Assembly (NCBI GenBank): GCA_007128345.1 | Contig: SKXS01000025.1 | Span: 1-13,670, forward strand | Origin: Spirochaetia bacterium | GTDB taxonomy: Bacteria > Spirochaetota > Spirochaetia > PWKH01 | Length of the DNA stretch: 13,670 nucleotides | Reading direction: 5' to 3' | Part shown: positions 1 to 6,725 of the stretch, piece after piece | Layout: every line of letters begins with the position of its first letter | Position numbering within the stretch: the first letter of the stretch is position 1 | Made by a program: the position numbers and the translations under genes | Notes under the pieces: generated by a model | What the model was told of the DNA's origin: nothing | Databases searched by the model: none | What the model saw: only the letters and a program-made list of their open reading frames with translations

Positions 1-422
1 GAGGTCCCCACGCTGATCAGCGTGACCAGGGGAACAGGGAGCTTCATCCATCGGTTGATCACATGGGGAAGCAGAAGTCCTACAACCACGCACACCACGA
101 TAACCGGCAGACCTACCCGGATAACCTGAACCATATCGACGATGCTCAGCCTCAAGCCCAGCAGGATGATCCCCAATCGCAGTATACCCTTAGTGCCGAA
201 GGATACTCCCCCCGCGAAGATCTTCGGAAGGGGACGGATGTTCCTGATGGTCAGTCCTATAAGCAGCGCCACCATCACTGAAGATACGGGGCTTCGCTCG
301 AACCCCATGAGGGTTTCCCCAATAAAGGTACTTGCCAGTTCACTCACCAGAGCGAGCAGGCCAATGAGTATAATACCTGGCCCCTGTCTGCGTACCCAAT
401 TGCCTGTCTGCTCAATCTTCAC
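1..422 (-). CDS. YeiH/UPF0324-family membrane protein (putative sulfate exporter family), 5' part only
   Basis: The visible 140 residues are the N-terminal part of a polytopic inner-membrane protein; the rest lies beyond the left edge. After a short charged N-terminus come hydrophobic helices. The signature segments are SSVMVALLIGLTIRNI, then FAGGVSFGTKGILRLGIILL followed by GLRLS, and finally VTLISVGTS, which is where the family's GTSICGxSAI motif would begin. These match the UPF0324/YeiH family, annotated as putative sulfate exporters; the substrate is not really established. I chose the GTG at 422 because AGGAGA lies 8 nt upstream (431-436). An in-frame ATG at 461 would add 13 polar residues but has no ribosome binding site. 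No partner gene is adjacent. Confidence 0.85.
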   Translation of the reverse strand, partial: MKIEQTGNWVRRQGPGIILIGLLALVSELASTFIGETLMGFERSPVSSVMVALLIGLTIRNIRPLPKIFAGGVSFGTKGILRLGIILLGLRLSIVDMVQVIRVGLPVIVVCVVVGLLLPHVINRWMKLPVPLVTLISVGT

Positions 423-438
423 GTGCCGCTTCTCCTGT

Positions 439-468
439 TCTATACCATGCACATCACGCATTTGTGAA
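439..468 (-). promoter_or_regulatory. Candidate sigma70-type promoter for the YeiH-family gene
   Basis: On the minus strand TTCACA (463-468, five of six matches to TTGACA) lies 18 nt from TATAGA (439-444). Initiation here would give a leader of roughly 10 nt that still carries the AGGAGA ribosome binding site. It would also exclude the ATG at 461, supporting the GTG start. Found by eye only. Confidence 0.35.
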
Positions 469-515
469 TTACCGCAAATCTAAAGAATCCGGGGTTTTAT
501 CGCTGCTAATCTATA

Positions 516-527
516 AAGATGCATCTT
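516..527. repeat. Perfect 12-bp palindrome
   Basis: AAGATGCATCTT reads the same on both strands. It sits about 55-95 bp upstream of the YeiH-family start, a reasonable place for a dimeric regulator to bind, but one isolated palindrome of this length can arise by chance. Confidence 0.3.
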
Positions 528-828
528 GTTTCTTCATCCTGCGTGCAGCAAGCTGTGCCTGACAATTAGGGCTCGCCACGACATTCAGGTTTCTGAGTGT
601 ATCATATTCGGACCTGTGGAGGAAAGAGATCAGGAAGATAGAGCAAGGGAATACGCTGTCTGCATCCTACGGGTTCAATAGTGCGGAGACAGCTGCGAAT
701 ATCCAGTAATCGGTCATTATCCATACACTTCACTGAAAAGCATAGTACCGCATTCATCAGAAGCATATATCAGGTGAAGGTTACATACAGGCCGGTATGG
801 TTTTCAGTGCTTACGGGTAGATCATGCT

Positions 829-856
829 TTGTAATCATGTGCTCATGGTGTATCAT
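829..856 (+). promoter_or_regulatory. Candidate promoter for add, abutting the start codon
   Basis: TTGTAA (829-834), a 16-nt spacer and TATCAT (851-856). Only AGGGT separates the -10 from the ATG at 862, so initiation would fall on or next to the start codon and the transcript would be essentially leaderless. There is no other Shine-Dalgarno sequence at a usable distance. Confidence 0.4.
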
Positions 857-861
857 AGGGT

Positions 862-1944
862 ATGGTTACCCATGATCTGATACAGCGCATGCCCAAGGTT
901 GAGCTCCATGACCATCTTGACGGAGGGCTCAGGCCGCAGACCATTATCGAGCTGGCAAAGGCGCAGTCAGTGGACCTCCCGTCATGGGATCCAGACGAAC
1001 TGTCAGCATGGTTTCACCGCGGCGCAAAGCAGAAAAGCCTCTCGCTCTATCTCCAGACGTTTTCCGTCGCTGTGGGGGTGCTGCAGACTGAAGAAGCCCT
1101 GGAACGGGCTGCGTACGAATCCATACTTGACCTTGCCGCAGATCGGGTAGTGTACGTAGAGATACGCTTTGCCCCCATCCTGCACCAGCAGAAGGGACTC
1201 AACCTTGAATCAGTGGTCCAGTCAGTGCTTCGCGGACTAGAACGGGGACGGAGGAAGACCGGCACCCGTTTTGGCCTCATCCTTTGTGCACTTCGGAACC
1301 AGGATCCCGCATGGTCGCTGGCCGTGGCTGAACTCGCTGTAGCATTCAGCGACAGAGGTGTCGTGGGCTTCGACCTTGCCGGTGATGAGTCAGGTCATCC
1401 GCCGAAGCGCCATTTGGACGCGTTCCAGTACATACGCAACAGGAATTTCAATATCACTATCCATGCCGGCGAAGCATTCGGCATTGAGTCCATCTGGCAG
1501 GCAGTGCAGATATGCGGGGCCCACCGGATCGGGCACGGCACCCGACTCACCGAAGATATCAGCTACCATGGAACCCACATCGAAAAAATGGGTTCCCTTG
1601 CCCACTTTGTTCGGGACAAGCGCATCCCCATAGAAATGTGCCTCTCCTCAAATCTGCATACCGGTGCAGCTTCCTCCATTGATGAACATCCCTTCATCCT
1701 CTTTTTCAGGAATAACTTCCGGGTGTTCCTCTGTGCTGACAACCGGCTTATGAGCGGCACAACCCTCACGAGTGAGTACGCGCTAGCTGCAGAGCACTTC
1801 AACCTCACCCTGGGAGATCTTGAAAAGGTGGCCATTAATGCCATGAAATCGGCATTCATACATCATGACGAGAAAATCCGGGTGATCTATGATGTCATCA
1901 AGCGTGGGTTTGCTGAACTGCGATCTGAAATCTCTCACTTCTAG
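862..1944 (+). CDS. add: Adenosine deaminase family protein
   Basis: A 360-residue metal-dependent amidohydrolase (TIM barrel, cytoplasmic), expected to deaminate adenosine or a related nucleoside to the inosine form in purine salvage. Visible motifs: HDHLDGG with zinc ligands H16 and H18; HAGE with zinc ligand H201 and catalytic E204; HRIGHGTRL with catalytic H225; and CADNRLMSGTTLTSEY with D293, the remaining zinc/catalytic Asp. The residue after it is Asn where mammalian ADA has a second Asp; I recall similar TDNR versions in other bacterial members. Length is normal. An in-frame TAG two codons upstream limits the start to ATG 862 or ATG 889 (M10); 862 keeps the usual short N-terminus. It converges on the aldolase gene. 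Related deaminases accept other aminopurines, so the exact substrate is inferred. Confidence 0.9.
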   Translation: MVTHDLIQRMPKVELHDHLDGGLRPQTIIELAKAQSVDLPSWDPDELSAWFHRGAKQKSLSLYLQTFSVAVGVLQTEEALERAAYESILDLAADRVVYVEIRFAPILHQQKGLNLESVVQSVLRGLERGRRKTGTRFGLILCALRNQDPAWSLAVAELAVAFSDRGVVGFDLAGDESGHPPKRHLDAFQYIRNRNFNITIHAGEAFGIESIWQAVQICGAHRIGHGTRLTEDISYHGTHIEKMGSLAHFVRDKRIPIEMCLSSNLHTGAASSIDEHPFILFFRNNFRVFLCADNRLMSGTTLTSEYALAAEHFNLTLGDLEKVAINAMKSAFIHHDEKIRVIYDVIKRGFAELRSEISHF

Positions 1945-3215
1945 CGCAGATGGAACGACCTGTCCATCGCTTTGAGCTCATCTCCGGTTAGTCTGGTGAC
2001 GTTCCCCAGCTGTCTTGCCCAGAGCTCTGCGCGCATGCCGGCTTCAGCAACCTCGACGCGGTCAAGGGCCTGCAGGAGAGTATCCCCCGAAGCCAGCAGA
2101 CCGCAATGGGAGATGAGCACAGCTGGCGATCGTTTCCTTATCAGCGAAGGGAGTGTTCCTGAGTCAGAGAGTGCTTCCTGCATAGGCACCTGCGGTATGG
2201 TACCGAGGATCATGTATCCCTCTGTTAAAGTTCGGGTATCGTGAACGGTTTGGGTACCTGCGAATGCAAGCACCGCAGGAGCCGATGAGAGCACCAGCGC
2301 ATGCACATCGGGGCACGCACGATAGACAGCCTGGTGCACGGCATACCAGATATCGGGGCTGGCAAGTCCGAAGGGTTCCCCTTCACGGACATGCGCGAGC
2401 TGGGAGGGTTCGAGGGCTGAGCGGTCGTGACCCTGGGGAGTAATGATGAAGGCATCCGCTCCCGTGCGTAGGGAACAGCTTCCCAGCGAACTGGTCATAA
2501 GACCCCGCCTGTACGCCCTGCTGCAGATGCTGATAAGCTCAGCGCGTTTTTCGGGATACAGGTCCTTATATTCCCTCACATCAGACGCATGCGGAACCTG
2601 CCGGAAGAGCAGATCCCTAGCATTTTGGGGCAAAACGCTACCCGGGAGACCCGTGAGCGTTCCATAGCATAATGAAGCGGCGCACACATCAACTGCCTCA
2701 AAACGCTGGAGTGCCTGCTGAAGGGAACCGCCAACGGCAAGGGCACCATGATTATCCAGCAGGATGATATGAGCGCCTTCCGCCGCCTGCACGGCGATTG
2801 CCTCAGCCAGATCCCTGCTTCCTGGCATCTTATAGCCGCTCATGACCGCTTTTCCGCATTCCTGGAATATTTGGGGGAAACATGCGGTATCAGGGGGAAT
2901 CCTAGCTATGCAGAATGAGCTTAACGAAGGAGCATGGGCATGGATGACTGCTTTAATATCATCCCGCACCTCATAGAGTCTCGCATGGAAAGCCGTCTCA
3001 AGTGAGGGACGGTGCCTACCTGATATGCTTCCGTCGGGATGGACAGCGATGATGTCGTCACCGGTGATCGTTCCTTTGTCCACGCCCCCGGGTGTAATCC
3101 ACATAACCCCGTGATCATCCCTGCACGATATGTTGCCTCCCGAAATCGTAGTCAAGCCCCGTTCATACAGCCTGTTCATGGCTGCTGCGAGTGCATGTCC
3201 GTGACAGCTGCCCAT
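1941..3215 (-). CDS. Tandem class II aldolase/adducin-family protein, second domain degenerate
   Basis: 424 residues with two class II aldolase/adducin folds in a row. The first (about 5-210) has the full catalytic set: SGGNIS phosphate loop (25-30), E73, zinc ligands H92 and H94 in HAHA, and H156 in LLDNHG. The second (about 222-415) keeps the fold pattern (RGLMTSSLGSCSLR, FIITPQGHD, VHQAVY) but aligns W290, L309, S311 and a Cys with E73, H92, H94 and H156, so it should be catalytically dead. Family members are sugar-phosphate aldolases, epimerases or dehydratases such as FucA and AraD; the substrate here cannot be named. A strong GGGGAGG lies about 10 nt before the ATG. It is the third gene of the operon behind lgt (27-nt gap). 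Its TAG overlaps the add stop. Confidence 0.85.
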   Translation of the reverse strand: MGSCHGHALAAAMNRLYERGLTTISGGNISCRDDHGVMWITPGGVDKGTITGDDIIAVHPDGSISGRHRPSLETAFHARLYEVRDDIKAVIHAHAPSLSSFCIARIPPDTACFPQIFQECGKAVMSGYKMPGSRDLAEAIAVQAAEGAHIILLDNHGALAVGGSLQQALQRFEAVDVCAASLCYGTLTGLPGSVLPQNARDLLFRQVPHASDVREYKDLYPEKRAELISICSRAYRRGLMTSSLGSCSLRTGADAFIITPQGHDRSALEPSQLAHVREGEPFGLASPDIWYAVHQAVYRACPDVHALVLSSAPAVLAFAGTQTVHDTRTLTEGYMILGTIPQVPMQEALSDSGTLPSLIRKRSPAVLISHCGLLASGDTLLQALDRVEVAEAGMRAELWARQLGNVTRLTGDELKAMDRSFHLR

Positions 3216-3242
3216 GGGTTCTATACCTCCCCTTATCCAAGT

Positions 3243-4199
3243 CTAGAGGCTGATGAGGCCCTTCATGACTGCCCGTTTCCTGAACAGTATCAGCAAGACT
3301 GCACCCGAGAGAATCATCAGCATGCTCAGCAGCTGCCCCATGGATATGTTAAGAAGCGACAGAAAGAGCGCCTGGGGTTCAGTTTCCCGCCCCAATGCTA
3401 TCACAAAGCCGATGTCCGCATCGGGCTCCCTGAAGTACTCAGCAATGACCCGGGCGATCCCGTAACCGATGAGATACCAGCTGAGCATGAACCCAGGATA
3501 CCTGGAGCGGCGCTTGAGGACAAACCAGAGCACAATGAACAGGAGGATTCCCTCCAAAAACGCCTCATAGAGCTGAGACGGATGGCGGGGCAGGTTGACC
3601 AGCTGCCCGGTTTCGTAGGCTATGCCCACCTGATCAGCAATGTCACGCACCCACTCGTATCGGGTTGAAAACCTTGTGGCAAAGGGAAACACAACACCCC
3701 AGGGCCGCGTAGTCACCCTCCCCCAGAGCTCACCATTAATAAAGTTGCCGATGCGCCCGAAGGTGTAGCCCAGAGGTATGGCAGTTACAAAGAGGTCAGC
3801 CATCTTGAGAAACGATATCCTATGACGCCTGCAGTAGATCCATCCCCCTGCAACAGCACCGATAAGTCCCCCGTGATAGCTCATACCTTGGAATCCGACA
3901 AATCTTCCCCCCATGAACGGCCAGAATATCATCCAGGGGTTGCGGAGATAGTACCCGGTCGGATCATAGAAGATCGTTCCGAATAACCTAGCCCCGAGCA
4001 GCAGTCCAATGATTGCCCAGATAAACAGGGATGCTATGTCATCGGATGTGTGGGGAAGCGAATCTCGCTTCACCTGCACCATCACCAGCACATAGGTCAG
4101 CCCGAACGCGACCAGATACATGAGGGCATACCACCTCAGGGGAAATCCAGGGATGATCTCCGGTGTCAGCCAGGAAGGGAATTGTATATACAGCAGCAC
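3243..4199 (-). CDS. lgt: Prolipoprotein diacylglyceryl transferase
   Basis: Inner-membrane enzyme that moves diacylglycerol from phosphatidylglycerol to the lipobox cysteine of prelipoproteins, the first lipoprotein maturation step. The 318 residues contain about seven hydrophobic helices. The Lgt signature GRIGNFINGELWGR spans 148-161, with R149 and E157 corresponding to E. coli R143 and E151. H109 in YHGG matches the essential E. coli H103. The start is a GTG with a near-perfect GGAGG six nt upstream (4206-4210). It sits 15 nt after the small membrane protein gene, so the two are almost certainly co-transcribed. Slightly longer than the E. coli enzyme. Confidence 0.97.
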   Translation of the reverse strand: MLLYIQFPSWLTPEIIPGFPLRWYALMYLVAFGLTYVLVMVQVKRDSLPHTSDDIASLFIWAIIGLLLGARLFGTIFYDPTGYYLRNPWMIFWPFMGGRFVGFQGMSYHGGLIGAVAGGWIYCRRHRISFLKMADLFVTAIPLGYTFGRIGNFINGELWGRVTTRPWGVVFPFATRFSTRYEWVRDIADQVGIAYETGQLVNLPRHPSQLYEAFLEGILLFIVLWFVLKRRSRYPGFMLSWYLIGYGIARVIAEYFREPDADIGFVIALGRETEPQALFLSLLNISMGQLLSMLMILSGAVLLILFRKRAVMKGLISL

Positions 4200-4214
4200 G
4201 CAGCACCTCCTTTT

Positions 4215-4673
4215 TTAGGTCTTGCTTGATAGATTCGGTACCAGGATACGGATGAGCAGCACGCACATGAGCAGGTCCATAACAGCCAGCCCTCCGACAA
4301 CTATTCCTTCACCCCGGTAAAAAAGCTGATGGCGGGTGAGCTCACTGATAAGCGGGACTGCGGCCGCCAGCCCGAGCAGCCCCTGAAACCCCTTTGCCAT
4401 AGCCGCAGCCGCCTCTCCTGCCGGCTGGGGGGTTGCGGAAAGCCACAGGATGCACAGCAGTGATATGACGGCTAAAGCCGGCGCACTGAACCATAGGAGG
4501 TATAATCCTGTACCCCAGTCCTGCCCTGGATTCAATGACCGGCTCGTCATGTTCCATACGAACCCGAACCGAACAATTTCCCAGATGAGAGGAATAAGGA
4601 ACACGTGCCGAGGTTTTCTTTTTAACTTATGCGTTGGAGTTTCAGATCCGCCAGTGTCCTGATCAATATCCAT
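4215..4673 (-). CDS. Small four-helix membrane protein of unknown function, upstream of lgt
   Basis: 152 residues in a family I do not recognise. A polar, basic N-terminus (KLKRKPRH near 17-24) is followed by hydrophobic segments at about 24-41, 55-80, 93-110 and 124-146, suggesting four transmembrane helices with the N-terminus in the cytoplasm. It is the first gene of the operon with lgt and the aldolase, and the lgt ribosome binding site lies in the 15-nt gap after it. I chose ATG 4673 because a good promoter (TTGACC, 17 nt, TACACT) ends 7 nt before it. In-frame starts at 4691 (ATG) and 4709 (TTG) would lie inside that promoter. None of the three has a Shine-Dalgarno sequence. The context suggests an envelope role, but this is only association. 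Confidence 0.7.
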   Translation of the reverse strand: MDIDQDTGGSETPTHKLKRKPRHVFLIPLIWEIVRFGFVWNMTSRSLNPGQDWGTGLYLLWFSAPALAVISLLCILWLSATPQPAGEAAAAMAKGFQGLLGLAAAVPLISELTRHQLFYRGEGIVVGGLAVMDLLMCVLLIRILVPNLSSKT

Positions 4674-4680
4674 AATGTAA

Positions 4681-4709
4681 AGTGTAAGCATCCAAATCAA
4701 TGTGGTCAA
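4681..4709 (-). promoter_or_regulatory. Promoter of the small membrane protein-lgt-aldolase operon
   Basis: Minus-strand TTGACC (4704-4709), a 17-nt spacer and TACACT (4681-4686). The -10 ends 7 nt before the ATG at 4673, so the start site would fall at the start codon. The -35 hexamer overlaps that of the divergent protease promoter. Confidence 0.55.
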
Positions 4710-4731
4710 TAGAAGATATATTCAGTATACT
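4703..4731 (+). promoter_or_regulatory. Promoter of the ctpA-yjbQ pair
   Basis: TGGTCA (4703-4708, four of six matches), a 17-nt spacer and TATACT (4726-4731, five of six matches). The ATG at 4739 follows after 7 nt, again predicting a leaderless or nearly leaderless mRNA. The -35 overlaps the opposite-strand TTGACC, so RNA polymerase could not occupy both promoters at once. Confidence 0.5.
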
Positions 4732-4738
4732 TACATGT

Positions 4739-6265
4739 ATGAGAAGACACATAATCACATATGGAATTATCTTTCTGATGGTCTTTGCCGGCTCTCTAGC
4801 CTTTGTGCTTCCGGGAATAACGTCCGACAGCTCCTCTGTTGAGGCTTCACCACTTTCGGAGGAGAGTGTTTCTTCCTTCCTGAAGACTGCCGAAGGGATC
4901 GACCTGGACGAACAGCTCATCCCTGACCGGTTTCCCATTCGTCCTTCACAGCCATCCGTTCAGAATCCAGACTCACTGGACAGCATAAATGAAAATCTGA
5001 GAAAAATTGAGGAACTGTACCGGTTCATAGACAGAAACTTCATTCACGAGCTTGACCATGACCGGATGTACGAATACCTGGTTGACAGCCTCTTCAGTGC
5101 ATTGGATGATCCGTACTCTGCCTACATCCCTGAAGACAAGTCATCACGCATCACCGACACCACGACGGGCATGTACGGGGGCATAGGCGCATATATTTCA
5201 AAGCCGGATCCTGCGCACAGGACACAAGACCCTGCTTCCTACATGGTGACTGTTGTGGCTCCTTTTCCCAGTTCCCCCGCCCACCGGGCAGGACTGCACG
5301 CAGGAGACTTGATCTCCCACATAGACGGGGAAGAGGTTGATGCACTCACTGCAGAAGAGGCATCCAGGAGACTCAGGGGCGAACCGAAAACTGACGTCAC
5401 GGTGACAATCTACCGGAGTGATGAGGTAAGCTATGATGTGGTCATCACCCGTGATATCGTAACTGTACCAACGGTTCAGTATGACATGATTGATGGAAAT
5501 ATCGCATATCTGAAAATTCTCCAGTTCACTCCAATTACTCCGGAGAAAGTGCTTGAAGCCCTGGAGTCCTTCCGTGAAGAGGGATACGATTCACTGATCA
5601 TAGACATGCGCCAAAACCCGGGTGGTGAGTTTAACGCTGTCCGCAGGATTGCCGACTACTTCTTAAGTGAAGGAACTATTGTAAGTACGGAATCCAGGGT
5701 TCCCGGACAAAGCAGAATCTACCAGGCCTCTGCAGCACTCCAGGTCCCAAAGGATATCCCCGTTGTTATACTCGTTGACCGCGGATCAGCTTCCGGTTCA
5801 GAAATCCTTTCCGGAGCACTGCAGGACAATGAAAGGGCATTGGTTATAGGCGAACGTACCTTCGGGAAGGGGTATGTCCAAGGGGTCTATCCGTTTGACC
5901 GGGATTTTTTCAAGCTCACCATATCAAAGTACGTAACGCCGAACCGTCAGGACATTGAAGCATCAGGAATCAGCCCGGACATCATAGTTGAAACGGATAA
6001 GCTGACCGATGAAGAGTCCAAGGCGGCAAGCGATCTGCTGCGAAGCAAGAAGCTGGAAGCCTTTGCAGATGAAAATCCGGAGATGGATGATGCACCAATA
6101 GAACAGTTTGTAACATCTCTTCAGGATGAAGGATATGAACTTTCCTCAAGGTATATGCAGATGCTGATCATTCAGGAATACCACAGAAGAATGGACTTTC
6201 CGCCTATATACAACCTTGAGTTTGATGATGTCCTGAAGAGGGGGATCGAGGAACTGCAGAGATAA
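4739..6265 (+). CDS. ctpA: Carboxy-terminal processing protease (S41 family, CtpA/Prc-like)
   Basis: 508-residue secreted or membrane-anchored serine protease. An N-terminal signal anchor (about 4-25) is followed by a polar linker, a PDZ domain (about 143-235, VVAPFPSSPAHRAGLHAGD) and the S41 peptidase core (about 250-430). The Ser/Lys dyad is S352 in GSASGSE and K377 in GERTFGKG, exactly 25 residues apart as in E. coli Prc and the plant D1 protease. The motif has Gly where GSASASE has its second Ala. These proteases trim C-termini of periplasmic proteins and often control peptidoglycan hydrolases. An in-frame ATG at 4700 would add 13 residues but lies upstream of the promoter -35, so I use 4739. 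The TAA lies in the ribosome binding site of the next gene. Confidence 0.92.
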   Translation: MRRHIITYGIIFLMVFAGSLAFVLPGITSDSSSVEASPLSEESVSSFLKTAEGIDLDEQLIPDRFPIRPSQPSVQNPDSLDSINENLRKIEELYRFIDRNFIHELDHDRMYEYLVDSLFSALDDPYSAYIPEDKSSRITDTTTGMYGGIGAYISKPDPAHRTQDPASYMVTVVAPFPSSPAHRAGLHAGDLISHIDGEEVDALTAEEASRRLRGEPKTDVTVTIYRSDEVSYDVVITRDIVTVPTVQYDMIDGNIAYLKILQFTPITPEKVLEALESFREEGYDSLIIDMRQNPGGEFNAVRRIADYFLSEGTIVSTESRVPGQSRIYQASAALQVPKDIPVVILVDRGSASGSEILSGALQDNERALVIGERTFGKGYVQGVYPFDRDFFKLTISKYVTPNRQDIEASGISPDIIVETDKLTDEESKAASDLLRSKKLEAFADENPEMDDAPIEQFVTSLQDEGYELSSRYMQMLIIQEYHRRMDFPPIYNLEFDDVLKRGIEELQR

Positions 6266-6275
6266 GGAGCTCATT

Positions 6276-6668
6276 ATGACGAGACAGATTGGTATTGAAA
6301 CCAAAGAACAGGTGGAGATGCTAGACATTACGGATAAAGTACGCTCCATTCTCCATGAATCAGAAATTGAAGAGGGAACCTGCATGGTGTATGTCCCGCA
6401 TACAACCTGCGGGATAACCCTCAATGAAAACGCAGACCCTGATGTGCGCAAAGATATCATCAGCGAAATGAATAAGGTCATTCCCTTCAAAGACGGGTAT
6501 GCGCACAGCGAAGGTAATTCAGCTGCTCACATCAAGGCAAGCCTCTTTGGGTTCTCTGCTGCTGTACCAGTAGTAAAGGGGGAGCTTACCCTCGGCACCT
6601 GGCAAGGCATCTACCTCTGCGAGTGGGACGGACCGAGGACTCGAAGGGTCATCATTCAGGTCAGGTAA
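6276..6668 (+). CDS. yjbQ: YjbQ/UPF0047-family protein (secondary thiamine-phosphate synthase-type)
   Basis: 130 residues, a compact single-domain cytoplasmic protein of full family length. Conserved motifs: HTTCGITLNENADP (H42), the HSEGNSAAH block (H77 and H85), and LGTWQGIYLCEWDGPR near the C-terminus (E116, D118, R121). E. coli YjbQ has weak thiamine-phosphate synthase activity, and the family is annotated on that basis; the true physiological role is unclear. The ribosome binding site AAGGAG (6264-6269) overlaps the upstream stop codon, six nt from the ATG, so translation is probably coupled to the protease gene. No thiamine genes are nearby. Confidence 0.93.
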   Translation: MTRQIGIETKEQVEMLDITDKVRSILHESEIEEGTCMVYVPHTTCGITLNENADPDVRKDIISEMNKVIPFKDGYAHSEGNSAAHIKASLFGFSAAVPVVKGELTLGTWQGIYLCEWDGPRTRRVIIQVR

Positions 6669-6674
6669 CCATGC

Positions 6675-6704
6675 ATGCAGCCTGCTTCAACAAGCAGGCT
6701 GCAT
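6675..6704. terminator. Perfect 13-bp stem hairpin between convergent genes
   Basis: ATGCAGCCTGCTT (6675-6687) and its exact reverse complement (6692-6704) enclose the loop CAAC. It lies 6 nt after the yjbQ stop and 21 nt before the stop of the minus-strand SLBB gene. It is symmetric, so it could serve both transcripts. No U-tract follows on either strand, so it is either a non-canonical terminator or a 3'-end stabilising hairpin. Confidence 0.6.
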
Positions 6705-6725
6705 GAGTAGTGGTACACAGTTCTT

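Larger units (their letters stand above)
462..861. other. Intergenic stretch of about 400 bp without a convincing gene
   Basis: The stretch lies between the YeiH-family gene and adenosine deaminase. It holds a perfect 12-bp palindrome (516-527), a purine-rich run around 616-650, and a minus-strand open frame of about 52 codons (511-666) that ends DASL-stop but has no start codon with a ribosome binding site. The plus-strand frame 681-875 reads like chance sequence and overlaps add. I see no tRNA fold and no strong terminator. A decayed gene or a small RNA is possible but unsupported. Confidence 0.5.

Noticed and set aside
717..725. DnaA-box-like TTATCCATA
   Set aside because: It has one mismatch, is isolated, and has no partner box or AT-rich neighbour.
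681..875. Plus-strand ORF of 64 codons before add
   Set aside because: It has no ribosome binding site, its composition is not protein-like, and it runs into the start of add in another frame.
3039..3668. Long plus-strand ORF (209 codons) across the aldolase start and the lgt 3' end
   Set aside because: It is antisense to two clearly recognised genes and is low in hydrophobic order; it is an overlap artefact.
4674..4709. Upstream TTG (4709) or ATG (4691) starts for the small membrane protein
   Set aside because: These codons lie within the likely promoter and have no Shine-Dalgarno; the ATG at 4673 falls where transcription should begin. Not fully excluded.
4700..4738. Upstream ATG start for the S41 protease
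   Set aside because: It would place the start codon at or before the promoter -35, has no ribosome binding site, and the added residues precede the natural signal anchor.
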